Assembly: GCA_964017195.1 (NCBI GenBank)
Contig: OZ024896.1
Location: 34,678,807 to 34,742,806, forward strand
From: Siderastrea radians
Taxonomy: Eukaryota > Cnidaria > Anthozoa > Scleractinia > Rhizangiidae
Length of the DNA: 64,000 nt
Direction of reading: 5' to 3'
A program made the translations under genes and the position numbers. The notes below the pieces were generated by a model. It searched no databases. It saw nothing but the letters and a program-made list of their open reading frames with translations, and was not told the DNA's origin. Below, piece after piece: positions 24,101-37,211 of this stretch. Position 1 is the first letter of the stretch. The number at the start of each line of letters is the position of its first letter.

Positions 24101-25654
24101 AAAAGTGGATATAACCACTTGATTATTTGTATGCAGTACATTCCTGTAGAAGACAACTAGATCAAAGAAACTATTCAAAAAACGAAAAGGGGGAAATCAT
24201 TTTTAGCAAGGCGTTTTTATCTGGTGTATAAACTAACTACTTAATCCATAGAATAGAATTGATTAAGGGGTCAAAGGTCTGAGGGAAAATAAATACCGTA
24301 TTAGAAGGAAATTGATCTGTTTTGCGTTTGGATCGTTTAATCACAAAAGAGAAAGAAACACCTAGAACTTCATTAAAGAAGAGAGATGGGCCAGCTTTCC
24401 GGCAACATCTTTCCTTGAGCAGAAACTGAAAAAATCCTGAAGGACCTGAAGTATGACGACTCAATTGAAAGCTATTGAGCAGTACTTTCCTGTTGTTCTG
24501 TTTGTTATGTGGTTGTCGTGTGCCTTTTGAGTCTGTGGAAGAAGTTCTAAAATAAAGCTTTCGAACGGTAATGTTTCTCTGTTTGTTTTCCTGGTTTGTT
24601 TGTTCGTTTTTTGTTTTTGTTTTGTTTTTGTCATTTTTTAATAAGTATCTCGCAAAACCACATCTCGGACTTTTTTCTTTTTTGTGTGCTATTGGTAGAC
24701 AACTGGTTTATAAAATACCCACCATCCTGTTAACTAACAAAAACACATTGTTGACAGTTTTTTGTGCAAAAAGCTTCTTTGGTCCAAAGTAAACACAAAA
24801 TTTAATTAAAAGGTAAGTTTAATCAAATGGTTGTCAAGCGTCTAACTTGAATATAGTGATGAAAAATCTTGACCGCTGTTTCCAGATTTGATATTTAAAT
24901 GCGAAATAATCCACATGGTTTGCGTATTGCTTCACGATCTAGGCTAAGAATATCTCAGTAGAACAATTTGGTAGTGTAGATTTCTTATGCGTAGCAATAA
25001 ATTCCATACCAGATTATACTTGTGAGGGCGATATTGCGTGAGAATGCCTCGGTATCGCCTGGAAAGTCAATAACCACTTGACACTGATTTATATTTGAAT
25101 ATATTGTTCAGCTTAATCTAGGTGGTTGATTGTCTCGTCCACAGCTCTATCTTTAGCGCACCGAAGGTGAGATCTTGTAAACCATAGTGTGCATGCTAAA
25201 ATCAAGTTATTTGACGTTCAACTGTAAGGCATTGTGAAAGTCATAATCCGAAATGAAAACGCCGTCGCCATTTTGAATTTGTTTTGGGGCGTGCGCTCTT
25301 GCAGCCTCTCAATCCTATTATATTTTTTTCGGCTGGCCAAAAGAGATCTGGAGACTAGATTAGGTGGCGGATAACATGGAGTTGTATGTAATATAACCCC
25401 TTTAAGGTTTCCTCAGACTCTTAACTACCATATTGTTGCTATGGGAAGTTCCTAATCATCAGCTTCCACGGATAAGCTGCCTCGCCATCCTTGTTCCATG
25501 GGAGAGGTGTACAAGATTTTCGAGCCACAGGCATATTTGGCAGGTCACGTGACCTGCACAGTAAAAAGTCTAAAACTCAAACGGCATATAGTTTTGGTTA
25601 TTGAAAACAGTGCCAGTATTTAACGATCATCAAGATGCAAAACTTGAGGTATCG

Positions 25655-25703
<49 letters not shown>
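25655..25703. repeat. (ATT)n microsatellite
   Basis: Uninterrupted ATT repeat of about 16 units. Its translation gives only poly-Ile or poly-Asn. Confidence 0.9.
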
Positions 25704-27213
25704 GAAGCTATGACGTCATACATAGGTGTATTTATACATTTTGTACTGCAGTTTTTCTTTTCTATGTAATAACAGTAATTGCTTACGTCAGATTGGGGAC
25801 TGGCACTAGCTACACCTGCGTTAAGTCGATTTTTAAAATTTAGATGTTCATCCTCATACATTTCACCAATCTAACGGCACAAAAGGCTGCAAAACAGAGT
25901 ATGACAAAATACCGTCCATAAACAATCCCTTAGCAACAACGCCGGATCTGTAGTTAAGAGTCTCCCCCCTTTAAGGTTTCCTCAGACTCTTAAGTTAGAC
26001 CCAGTGATACGAAAAGGACGAAAAGGTTTGAGGTTTACGAGCAGTCTCAGTTCGTTGGGTTTCCGCTCGTGCGACATGGAGCCGCCATGTGGGTACCGGC
26101 TCAGTTTCCGGACAAATGTTCCGCATATATTTTCAGTTTTGTTTACTCTCTATATAAACTCTTTCCTCGAAAACACGACTCAATTTTATCTCTGTTTTAA
26201 GTACAAAAACAAAATGTTTATGTAAAAATATTGTTAGAGAAAATTATTAGAGTAAAGGGATAAAATAAATTATAAATACTCGATTTGAAAACTTCAGAAA
26301 AGAGCTATGGTTTTCAAAAAAGGTAGTTATAACATTGATAATACAATATATATGTAACTGATGAAATACAGTTAGACTTTGATGAATTGGGGAAGTGAAA
26401 TCGGTCCTTTTGATGTAACATGCAAATGTAATTAGTCAGTTTGGGGAAAATAATTTTGTATTTGAGGATGCCTTTTGCTTAAATAATAACAGTTCAAAAT
26501 CGTAAATTTCAGGTGGCTGTTAGGTTAACAATGAAAATATAAAGAGAATTTTTTCTTATGCATGAATCAAATTCATCATATTTTACCTCCTTAATACCAA
26601 GCACATTTGCCGAGTTGTCGCCGTTTGGTCCGATATTAGACACAAAAGTAAACACACGAAGGAAAATCCTTTATAACGGAATCGTTATGTCAAAACTGTT
26701 ATGGAGATTAAAATTAATGGCCCTGGTTTTATCCAAAAGGTCATGCTTTCAGATCAAAGTTTAGCTTTTCTTCCAAGGCTCGTAAAACGTTATAAGCCAA
26801 CTGTAAAACATTTTGATCTTTTCTTTTAAACATTTGATACAAGACAAATGGACAGGAAAAATAGAAGTTAAAATCACTTAAATATTTTATCTGAATATAA
26901 GCGACTTCGCGGCAGATTTTTATCTCCGAGCGAGTATTTTCTTGCCTTTGCAAAATGGAAAAACAGACGATTTCAGTTTGCGTTTGCCTAGGTTTCTGGC
27001 GGGCGTTTAGTGACGGTCAGTTCACGTTTGTGGTTTTATGGAACAAGAAACAATCAAAAATTATGATCTTAGAGTACACTTAAAGATTTTTTTCAGTGTT
27101 TCAGGAAAGAGAGACCGCACGCGTGGGCAATAAATTAACAGTGTTAATTGTTATTATTATAGGAGCTGAGAACTTTAATTGGATTAAAGAGTGCGATTGT
27201 ATCGCAGATAAAC

Positions 27214-27222
27214 ATATATAGA
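27214..27222 (+). promoter_or_regulatory. TATA box of bHLH gene B
   Basis: ACATATATAG, with TATATA at 27215-27220, 43-48 nt upstream of the ATG at 27263. A start site near 27243-27250 (around 'aatcagtga') would give a very short 5' UTR. Confidence 0.5.
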
Positions 27223-27262
27223 ACCCAAAGCGCATCAGCCAAATCAGTGAAACTCAAAAGCG

Positions 27263-27793
27263 ATGGACAAGAATCGTGTGAAGGAATTCTCGAAGGCTAA
27301 AGCCCTTCCTAACTCTTTTCACAAGCTCAAAACTAAGAGGGCAGCTCCTTTTCTTTTCACCGCTGTACCAGGTTCAGATTTCTTGACCCCGGACATTGAA
27401 AATCGTATTCTCGCGACAAGAACATTGGGCGCTGAAAGGACTATGTTTGCTACGAGTAAACGAGAGCGATGGCGACAGCAGAATGTCAACATGGCTTTTT
27501 CAGAACTTAGAAAACTTCTTCCCACACATCCGCCAGACAAAAAGCTCTCCAAGGTTGATATTTTGAGAAGCAGCATCAAGTATATTCAATTTTTGGACAA
27601 CGTTTTGAAAGAGATGGAAGGATTAGAGGAAGAGAAGGAAGACAGAAGCATGAATTCAACGTGTTGTGAGAGCATAAACTGTGTGAGTTCGAGCGAAAAC
27701 GAGGCCGGATCGTTTTCCGCAAGTTTTAACTGTTGTGGTTTCAAGGAACAAATGAACCGAGGAGTTCACGCCGAAAAAAGTCTTCTAAACTAA
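27263..27793 (+). CDS. TAL/LYL-type bHLH transcription factor, gene B
   Basis: Intronless, 176 aa, starting at the first ATG after a TATA-like box. The bHLH domain is at about residues 61-117: basic [11 protein letters not shown], helix 1 [13 protein letters not shown], loop PPDKK, helix 2 [19 protein letters not shown]. Helix sequences are very close to the TAL1 group. The segment just before RERWRQ reads FATSK where genes A and C have FTNS or YTNS, so the usual Asn is replaced and spacing to the preceding aromatic differs by one residue. That could alter DNA contact. The C-terminal tail has several Cys and Ser residues and an acidic EEEKEDR stretch. A copy of the ~106-bp repeat begins about 40 nt after the stop and is probably in the 3' UTR. 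Paralogue of genes A and C. Confidence 0.93.
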   Translation: MDKNRVKEFSKAKALPNSFHKLKTKRAAPFLFTAVPGSDFLTPDIENRILATRTLGAERTMFATSKRERWRQQNVNMAFSELRKLLPTHPPDKKLSKVDILRSSIKYIQFLDNVLKEMEGLEEEKEDRSMNSTCCESINCVSSSENEAGSFSASFNCCGFKEQMNRGVHAEKSLLN

Positions 27794-27829
27794 AGTCAAC
27801 TCAACTCTTCATTCCAAGCAGTATTCGGC

Positions 27830-28030
27830 TTCGACAACAACACAACCACAGGAAAGAAACGTTTAGTAGCTTTCGTTGGAATGGTTAATGCGCTAAGGAT
27901 TTCATCCACATACTCATTAAAACCGAATGTCAAACACTACAGGAAATTAAGGCTTAAAAGACTCAACAGTGTTCATTTAAATGGTCACATTGTAGGAATT
28001 CGTCCATAGATTTCAAAGTGAAAACCCCTT
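27830..28030 (-). repeat. ~106-bp repeat, two diverged units next to gene B
   Basis: Minus orientation. Recognisable words are 'accacaggaaagaaacg', 'tagtagctttcgttggaatg', 'ggatttcatccacatactca' and, in the second unit, 'catttaaatggtcacattg'. It lies just after the bHLH gene B stop codon. Confidence 0.55.
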
Positions 28031-29399
28031 AACTGATTCCAGGTTTAACTCAAAAGTGTTAACGTTTTACAAATGGAACAAAACGTATGTTACGTGCATG
28101 ATAAAATCAACAATCTGAAACGAAAACCCACTTCATGGCGCAAGTGAGCAAAAACCTAGTTTTCGCTTGTTTGTTATAGGCTTAGAGAGGTTAGGATGAA
28201 ATATTTTCTAATGTTCCTAATCCTTGATGACATGAACAAACTAAAAGGATTATCCTTATTGAAAAATTGACTCACTTCTGTTAACTAAACTGAGACCGGA
28301 GTAGCACTTGAGAAGCAAACTGAAAATTACTACCATAGCCTTTTCAACATTGAAAAAGTCACACCGCCATGCAAAATAAAAACTGCCAAGAAATTACTTA
28401 AATGCTATGGTATGTCTTAATCTTAACATTACAGAAAAGAGATTTTTACTGAAATTGTAATATAATTGCCACGATGATTGCCCGTGGGGAAGATTATCAG
28501 TTAGTTAATGGATCAATTTCTTCACAGCGTGCAACTAAATAAGTCTGACCACAGGCTTACCATCCTCTGTTCGAGAGGTGGACTGTGCTTATAAATGCGC
28601 TGTATCGGCCCTGATTTCAGGGCTTTTAAAATTGAATAAATGGATTAAAAACAGTCACAGATATTAACATGATGTTGTTCGTCATTGTGTTGGATTTGTT
28701 TTCTTGGTTTGAGTAAGCTAAACTTCGAGTTTAGAAAACCGCTCATCGGCTAAATTACAATTCTGTAAATTTAAAAAAGATGACTTCGATAGTATCACTT
28801 TGGCCCTTTCAATGTTCCGATATCTTTCATTAATTCAAATGTTTAAGAATGCTTGGAATGGTGATTAACTGAGAAAAACGTAAATGTAAAAACAGATTTG
28901 TCAATTTTTAGATTCAGTCTGAGCCAGTTTCCGTGGTTATGGGAGACCATGGGACTAGAAAAATAGTATTCAGAAGAATCCAACTTTACTTAGTAAAGAA
29001 GTTCTGTTCTTTGAAAAGAAGTTACCTTGTCACCTGGATTTTGTTAAACCATACCACCAACATTTGAATGGCTGATAGCTCGGTAGGACTAGCCAGTTTA
29101 CACATTTACTACACATTGAACAAACTTTTCAAAAAAGTCAGTTTGATTGACATCGGTGTAACCAATTAAGCAACACAGTGCTCCTTTTTTTATGTAAAGA
29201 CTTTAATGTCGAATCAGGGTATCACTATTTCATCAAAAAAGAAAAATTCTTCTGTGAAAGGTCGATTAAGGCATGGAAATGTACGTTGATGCAAAGACAA
29301 CCGATACTATTCATTTACAGCAAGTCAACCTGTTCCGTACCAACTGATTCAATGCTTGCGTGTAATGTAACCAGTGCCTCTAAGAAAATGTAAACAGCT
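28031..29399. other. Intergenic between gene B and the LINE
   Basis: AT-rich with no supported gene, ending at the LINE target site. Confidence 0.4.
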
Positions 29400-29411
29400 A
29401 AAACTGGTCTC
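29400..29411. repeat. Target-site duplication, left copy
   Basis: AAAACTGGTCTC, repeated exactly at 32276-32287 on the other side of the LINE. The four leading A bases on the right copy could also belong to the poly(A) tail, so the certain duplication is at least CTGGTCTC. Confidence 0.8.
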
Positions 29412-32275
29412 TCAGTAGTAATCCCACTGACACGCGATTCACTTGGCGTCAAAAATCGCCGCTAATACAAAGATGCTTAGATTACTGGCTAATCAGCAAC
29501 GACTTACAAGAAGATGTTGAGTCAGTAGAAATAATAACCGCAATTAAATCGGATCACTCTGCCATTGCACTGTCAATTAACGGCCTTGATGAAAACGAAC
29601 GGGGACCAAGTTTCTGGAAATTTAACTCTACTCTTATTAATGAACAAGAGTACTGTAACCTTCTCCGCTCGGAATATAAAAACTGGTTAGAAGAATTTAA
29701 AGAAGTTAATGATAAACGACAGCGAACAATTACCTGTAGTAAAGCCAAGGCTCGTAAAAAAAGAGAAAAAGTAAAGCATCTAGAAGAAAGTCTAAGAGCT
29801 TGCACTACTAAAGAAAACTTAGATGAGCTAGAATGCCTACAAGCAGAATACGACCAGTTGTACGACTACATCACACAAGGGGCTATTATTCGCTCTCGTG
29901 TAACCTGGTACGAGCTGGGTGAAAAAAAAAACAAATATTTCTTGAATTTAGAAAATTCAAACAAGACGAAGAGCAGTGTCCGTAAAATATTTACCGGGGA
30001 TGGAAAACTAACTAACAACCCCAAAAAGATTATGGATGAGCTGGAATCATTTTATGCTGACCTTTACGATGGTAGCACTTGCCCATCAGATTCAGCCACC
30101 TCCATGTTTTTAGATAAGGCTAGGGGATTTCCAGCATTAGCTGATGACTCGAGGAAAATTGGTGAAGGGAAATTAGGATACAGTGAATGTTTCAGTGTGT
30201 TGGGAACCTTTCCTAAAAATAAAACTCCCGGAAATGACGGTTTGACAATTGAATTCTACCTGGCAATCTGGCCCTTGTTCGGAAGGCTATTAGTAGACAG
30301 TCTGAACTACGCCTTTGAGTTTGGAGAGCTTTCGAATTCACAGAAACAAGCCATAATAACCTTAATAGAAAAGAAAGGAAAAGATAAAAGGATGATTAGA
30401 AACTGGCGCCCCATATCCTTGATTAATGTTGATGCAAAGATAGCTTCTAAAACGCTGGCAAAACGTTTGGAAAAGGTTTTACCCGGAATAATACACTCTA
30501 ACCAAAACGCTTTTGTTAAAGGAAGATCTATTTTGACGCAATCAGAACAATTGATGATTTGATGGAGTATACTAAAGAGAAGGATCTACCCGGAATTTTA
30601 GTAGCCATTGATTTTGAAAAGGCTTTTGACACGCTTAATCTCAATTTTTTAATCAGAACACTACACAAGTTTAATTTTGGCCCTTCTTTTATTCAGTGGA
30701 TTCGAACATTGTACAAAAACGTAAAAAGTCGTGTAATGAACAATGGTTTTACAACAGGCCCTTTCACGTTAAGCAGAGGAGTCCGCCAAGGCGATCCACT
30801 TTCACCTTATCTTTTCATCATTGCGTTAGAAACTCTAACTATCATGATTAGAAATGACGACTCATCAAAGGATTTAAAATAGGAGGAGAAACTACTAAAC
30901 TTTCTTTATTTGGGGATTATATGACCTGTTTTGTACGAGACAAGGAATCTTATGCTTCCCTCTTTGCTATTCTGGAATCCTTTGGATCATGCTCTGGTTT
31001 GCGTGTGAATCACGAAAAAACGGAGATTTTAGCACTTGGTAATAGTATTCTACACGAGAAGGATTTTAAGAACCATAGGGTTTGTGAAATTATTAAGATC
31101 TTGGGAGTTTACTTTGGTTATGACGCAAAACGGAGGAACGACTTAAATTTCCGACAAACGTTAAAATCTATTAAAAAATCAATCAACATGTGGAAATGGA
31201 GGAACTTATCTCTTTTGGGCAAAATCCAAATTATTAAAACTTTCGCAATTCCCAAGTTAATGCTCAGAGCATCAGTAATTTCGATATCCAATGACCTTGT
31301 TAAAGAAGCTAATTCGATCTTCTACAACTTTATTTGGAATGGAAAAGATAAAGTTAAGCGCCGTGCGCTGTGCGCTCATTTCAGAGATTGATAAAGGTGG
31401 GCTGAAGATGCTGGATATTGAGTCTATGGTCAGTGCTAGACGTGTCATTTGTTTAAAGAAATTCTTAGAAGACTACCCAAGTACTTGGAAATCGATTTTA
31501 AACAGTTGTATTTTACCTGTTGGTGGGAGTGCAACTTTGACTGAGAGAATTTCAGTGCAAAATTCTTAACAACATTGTCTTTACAAATGATAAATTATTT
31601 CGCTTTGGCCTTTCGCAATCCCCTCATTGTACGTTTTGCAATGAAGAACCAGAATCCATCGAACATTTACTCTCCCGTTGTAAAGCGTGTCTTCTGAGTT
31701 TTGGAAAGACGTCTTGTCCTGGCTGAAAGATAATAACATCATTATAGAATCCTTAAATGAGATAAGTTTGTTTTGGGGGAATTTTGAAAAAACGGAAGAT
31801 TTCTTTATAATTTTAAATCACATTCTGTTATTATGTAAATATTACATTTATGTAAGGAAATGTCATGGAAGTTTACCCTCATTGAGAGGTTTTATTGCCA
31901 GGAAAAGACGTGTTTATAACATCGAACTCCATATTGCGAGGGAGAGGAATAAACTCACTACTCATTTTAAAAAATGGGAAAAGTTGGTAGCTGTCATGAA
32001 CACTCAGTAGAAAATAACCTTGTTATATCTAGTTGGTCTTCTTCACTTTTAGTTAACAACTATTTGCTTTGTATTTAATTTTTTCGTAACGTGTACAGTA
32101 ATCAAGCTATTGTAAGTAATATATTGTAAGTAATGTAACGTGTATTGTAAGTAAGTTACTGTAAGTAATGTTTGTAAGTACTGTAACGCTTTTTGTAAGT
32201 TAAGTGACTGTAGGTAATGTATCCTAAGTACTGTATTGTGTTGTTGCAAAAAAAATAAACAAATTACAAAAAAAA
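29412..32275 (+). mobile_element. L1/Tx1-clade LINE, 5'-truncated and decayed
   Basis: Bounded by a 12-bp target-site duplication and ending in a poly(A) tail after a 3' UTR made of about 20-bp 'tgtaagtaatgtaacg' repeats. It begins inside the endonuclease domain, so most of the endonuclease and any ORF1 are missing. The single ORF2 remnant contains the endonuclease C-terminus, reverse transcriptase and a C-terminal CCHC region. Wording such as NWRPISLINVDAKI and GDPLSPYLF fits the Tx1/L1 clade. Dead on arrival, and further mutated since. Confidence 0.9.
29414..32010 (+). pseudogene. LINE ORF2 remnant: endonuclease C-terminus, RT and CCHC region
   Basis: The frame is open from the truncation point (NPTDTRFTW, then IKSDHSAIALS, the SDH endonuclease motif) through a Lys-rich linker into RT motifs (KNKTPGNDGLT, NWRPISLINVDAKI, FVKGRSI). 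Breaks: a lost base near 30530, a frame change near 30880, another near 31370, and an apparent internal loss near 31560-31580. The catalytic [FY]ADD box reads FGDY (about 30908-30919), so the polymerase site is lost. The C-terminal part keeps HCTFCNEEPESIEHLLSRC, the CCHC pattern usual for L1-type ORF2. It ends at a stop at 32008-32010. Confidence 0.88.
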
Positions 32276-32287
32276 AAAACTGGTCTC
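32276..32287. repeat. Target-site duplication, right copy
   Basis: AAAACTGGTCTC directly after the poly(A) tail; matches 29400-29411. Confidence 0.8.
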
Positions 32288-32773
32288 GATGCAGAACATA
32301 ATTTAAAAACTGCTGTTTTTTTCTCGCTTACAGGTGCTTGAAAATTAACGTTAGTGTAATTTTACATTTCATCTTGTAGTCAAGAAGAAATTTTCTCTTC
32401 CTGCGTTGTAATGTGATTGGATTCCATTGTCGGAGTGGCTTTGGCAACAGGGCTAGGGGGTCGGGCTAAGGAACACCAATACAAAGTACTGATATTTGAT
32501 TCTTTAAAGCCGCGGCTACACGTTTTCAATTACTAATCGACTGCGAGCAGTCTATCTATTTTCCCCAGATCCTACGCGCGACCTCCGCTCGCCGATTGCT
32601 CGCAGTAGAGCTCTTTAACTGATTGTAGTACAAACAAGTATAAGCTAGTCAGTGACGCTTCTTATCATCCAACATGACCAGCTTATCTCTGTTTTAGTAG
32701 CACAAAGTAGTATTACTACTCCCCCATGGATGGAATGCTAGGGTAGGATTACCCCCTCCCGATTTATTTTACC

Positions 32774-32998
32774 AGACGTAGCCTCTCTCCTCCGCAGGGG
32801 CCTCCTGCAGTCGCGCCTTGACTGCACGCTTGGGAAAAACGCGCGGAGGCTGGGAAGAGGGAAAACTAAAGCGCGCGTTCCCGGCGCTCCCGTTTTCTCT
32901 CTCCAGCGCTCCCGCTCCCGTATTTTTCTTTTACTGGTGTTTACCAGGCCTGGGCATTCAGTAACAGGTGCCTCTGCGGAGGAGAGAGAGACTTAGCT
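32774..32998. mobile_element. Foldback MITE with CTCTCTCCTCCGCAG arms
   Basis: Left arm 'gtagcctctctcctccgcag' and right arm 'ctgcggaggagagagagac' are inverted copies, about 30 bp. The interior is GC-rich ('gcgctcccg' repeated). No coding frame. Confidence 0.5.
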
Positions 32999-35698
32999 AA
33001 CAATTGCTGGAACCCATTCATTCGTTTATTCATACGGTGTAGAGAGGCAATGCAAAGGCACATGTGTCTTAACTTAGGTTACAAAACGAGGAAGAGACCT
33101 GTTTTCAAACAACCGACCTTCAATTTATTAATGGGACGTGCTCATAGCTTGGTCGGCACCCCTCCACTGTATCTCAAATAAGTAATTCCTAAGGCCTACT
33201 TTAACGAACTGTCCAAAGCTAATCTCAACGCCGGACAACTCTATCAGACCGACAGTTCAGTTTTCCCGGCATAAGAGATCAACATTCGTTGAACTTCTAC
33301 CACTGTAAATATATGAACATATCACCTTTTTCTTGATATTTTTGAGGGTAGAAGCGGGCAATCATTTTACTAGAAACATGACTTATTGTCATAAGTGGTA
33401 TCTTTTAGAGGTAAAAATGAAGTTAAGCCACGCCCAAAAACGAGATTCTGGCACCTTTTCAAAAGGGTTCCTTTCTAAAATTTCCGACGAGCTCCCATGT
33501 CAATTTAGAACGGGAGTTCTCTCATTCCGGGGATCCCTGGGGAGTTCAGGCACCTAAGACTGCCCGTAAGGCCTCGTTCAGACGGATTGAAAATCACCCA
33601 ACATTTTATTCAATACAACTTTGTTGAACGAATGTTTGATGACACGAAACCATTGAACATCATTCACTATCCTAGTGACAAGCATCTAATTTCTCCTTAC
33701 AGTATTACTACTTGATCAAACAGACAGGTCATGAGAAAAAAGGAAATAATCGTCAATTAACAAATGCCTTGTCTATCAATTAAATTCTCCAATTTAGTAA
33801 CATAAGAAATAAAAGGAGAATAGGGAGGAGAATATGGATGTAAATATTGGGGCTTAAAGGTTTTTAAAAATATCTTTCAACAAGGTACCCAATCGCGTTG
33901 AATGGAAATGTTAAATCCCTTTGTCGGGGGCCTAGCTATTATTGTGTCCGTATGGGGCGATCAAATAGGGCCCCATTAGCATACTGATTCATCGAAGTTG
34001 AAATGAAGCCTAGCAAACGTATCCATAACACAAACTGATAGCAACTGTGCCATTTAGCAGCTGTAACAAATATGTTCAGAGGAATTTGTTGAGTATTGAG
34101 TCAGATGTTGTCTTATGAAAAAATTCAAACTCACAGACACTGCTATGGTTTTGTCCCAAGAGTCCCTGCTTCCTACCGAAGCTATTTTGGACTATGCGAA
34201 AATTCAACCCACAAAGATAAAAAACCGTCACCATACGTACTTATCTATAGCTCTGCTCTAGGCGTACAAACCTCCGCGAGGCACACGCGCGAGCATCCAA
34301 TACTTCCACGCTTCGCGCCTGCCTCGTACACACGCTTTTGCTTATTAGCACCTTTCTCCGCAAGTTCTATGACAGGACAAGCGACTGTTTTGTAGCCTAC
34401 TTTTGAACAGAGTCATGGCATTTTTCAAAAACAGGAAGCTATAAATTTTCGCTCAGTTTTCATAACACGAGGGTGTGTTGGCAAGTTTGCAGCACAAGTA
34501 CAAGTGCCTAAAAATAGTTGACGGACCTGTTCGAGTTGCGTCACTTTGGCAGGAAGTAGGAATCAAGTATCACTGAAAACTTGCTGAAATTCTTAATATC
34601 CGTCGTTCTAACTCTATCATGACAAGTTAAGGAATTTGCAGGTCATTTTGAGGAAGGAAATGCAATTTAAAGCGTTAAAATTTTAGAAACCACTGCGACA
34701 ATGATAGCACAGGATGAGTTTTTAATTGGAAAAGCAGCTTTAAATTGATTGACTACGAGATGTTACTTGGATCCCCATTTGGTTGAATGAAAGATAAAAT
34801 TGATACGGAGAGGAAACACATGAGGAGACTCGAGATATTTTTGCCTTCGCGTGTTCGGCGTCTCGCTCGAGAATCCCTCAGGAGCCAGAAGGCACGGGTG
34901 TTGACCAAAACCCATTTAAAAGTAACAAGATTTATGGATGTCAAAATATTCCCTTAAAAAAATAATATCCTATATTGTCAGGCAAAAGGTCACTAGAATA
35001 AAGAAAATTATCACAGCTATGGACTGGTTTCCGTTCTTGTAACACGTCTGAACAAGAGAAAATAAATAGACGTCCTTTTATTTTCTATTAGTCTGAAACA
35101 TTTTATCAAATACATCGAGCCTTTGGGATCTAATATTTCCCTCACTTTCGTAGGCGAGAACTTTCCCCCACTTAAAGTTTTTTTTTGCCATCGAGCTTAC
35201 GAGACAGCGTTGGTCTGTTGCACCTATATATATCATATACGTTACCCGGCAAAAGGTGTACTTCCTTTCCCCGAGAGATTGAAGGCATTAGTATGAAATT
35301 AAAAGCCGAAACCTTTTAGATGGTTTGAACTTCGTCTGCAAGCTGCCCAGGTCTTGACCCTTCTGCAAATCACTTCTAGTGAAGTTGGCATCCACAATGA
35401 AGATGAGCATCATCCTCATCAACATGATCAAAAACCTTTAATTCCTAGAGCCAATCATCCGTTTGTGTAAAGTAATTCTAATTATTCACTCTGTAGATGA
35501 AATCCTGAAGTGTGACCGTTTAAATGACAGCTACCGACAGCTCGCGAAATTTGCCGAAGGGTTGATAAATCTTCAACTTAAAAGTCTCAAAACGTTCTTG
35601 ATTTGATTAAAAAAAGGGTGTGTTAAGTGCTGTAACTTAAAACCAGATTTAAAAAAATCCACATAAGCTTATTTACCTGGCGACGCTTAAAAAATAGA

Positions 35699-35835
35699 GT
35701 TAACACTTTCACTCCCAGAGTCACTTATGGGGACAAGTAAAGTAGTTCTAACTTTTAAGTCTGTGGACGAAATCCTGCCGTGTGACCATTCAAATGATAC
35801 CTCTTCGGCAGTACTTTCATTTCGTGCTATTTGTT
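35699..35835 (+). repeat. ~106-bp repeat copy inside a TIR-like unit
   Basis: Starts 'gttaacactttcactcccag', the same opening as the unit at 54206, then continues into the ~106-bp repeat ('gtgaccattcaaatgatacc'). The shared opening suggests that some copies of the repeat were carried by a TTAA-type MITE. Confidence 0.45.
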
Positions 35836-37161
35836 TTTCATTATCTTGCAAAAGGAAATTTGGAATGTTTCTTGACCTTTGGTTTTGGACAGTCTTGAGG
35901 GTGAATGAGTAAAAGATAGAGTTAATTTACCATAAAAATAGCCCGCAATTCTGCTCTGAGCTGACCACGCCCTACACTGTCAGGTCTCTTGGAGGTTTCG
36001 TCTGATTTGTGTTAATTTACAGCTCGTTTTTCTAATTTGTCAATCAACTCTTTTAACCCTTGCTATTTTCTAGGTCGCAGAGATAATATTTTTGGCTCTT
36101 TCGTGAGAATACGGAACGAAGTTGGTCACGAACTTTCAGCGGAAAGAAAAAAACCCTATCTAATGGTAAATTGTTATAATTTATATCCTTTTTCAGACCA
36201 AAACGATCCAACGGTTCAAAACCCACACCCTGTATTACCACACATATATACCAGTTTTTAAAACCCTCTAGTTAACTTTCGTGCAGTCGCACGCTCGCTC
36301 GCTTGCTCGTGCACGCAATAACCGTGTTCTTAGCGTGTTCTCTCCTTGGGCTAGCAAGTGAAATGCATCAGCAAAACAAAACAAACAAACAAACAAAAGG
36401 AAATGAAACTGCGCAGTAGCCGAAAGAAATCATTTTAAAGCAACACCGATTAACCGTTTAACTCCTCGGAGTGATCAGCATCTAAATTCCCCTTAAAATA
36501 ACACTGCTTCATCAAACATAAAGGTCATGAGAATAAAGGAAGTACTCACCAAGTAGAAAAGGTATTGGTTGTTAACAAATTTTCCTTATACAGTGCCATA
36601 GGAAATATAGGGAGAACAGTGTGGGAATATGCAGGCTGGATATCAGGGTTTAAAGGGCTAAATATATTGTGTTTGTAAGTTATTCATCGGTGTATCCTTT
36701 CGGACCGCACTCTCGCATAAAGGGCGTTTTTGACTTTCCGTTACAAGTATAAAACTACTAATGCCTTTATTTATCCTGATAAAAGAAAACGATCAGCTGA
36801 ACACAGAGAAACAGCTGGTATAAACCGGCGATCAGCAATATAAATAATCAAAATACATATAAAAATAACAAAAGTATAAAACATGTAAATCGTATATATA
36901 TACATCGATATTAACTGTAAAATCGAGGTAAATAACCTTATACAATATATAACTATGTTATTTTTCAAGAATACAGAGATGCAAGGAAAAGAAAAATGCT
37001 ATTTAACAGTACAAACATGTTGCTAAAAACTTGATTAGATTGGACTATTTTAATGCGTGAAATGTCAATTGAGTTAGAAGAATAAGTAACATACTTAATT
37101 CATTTTATCATATGCAAGATTACCCCACGAGCGACGGGTTTATCCTGGTAAAACATGTTAC

Positions 37162-37210
<49 letters not shown>
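37162..37210. repeat. (ATT)n microsatellite
   Basis: About 16 ATT units. Open frames over it are low-complexity artefacts. Confidence 0.9.

Positions 37211-37211
<1 letters not shown>

Larger units (their letters stand above)
21189..27262. other. Intergenic DNA between bHLH genes A and B
   Basis: No gene recognised. Diverged copies of the ~106-bp repeat lie at about 21355-21550 (+), 23770-23935 (-) and 24450-24560 (+); the last two face each other across about 500 bp. An (ATT)n microsatellite is at 25655-25703. Poly-Asn or poly-Ile frames over it are not genes. Confidence 0.5.

Noticed and set aside
25598..25861. Open frames with poly-Asn or poly-Ile runs
   Set aside because: They are translations of the (ATT)n microsatellite on either strand. 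The same applies to frames at 37100-37345 and 54034-54342.
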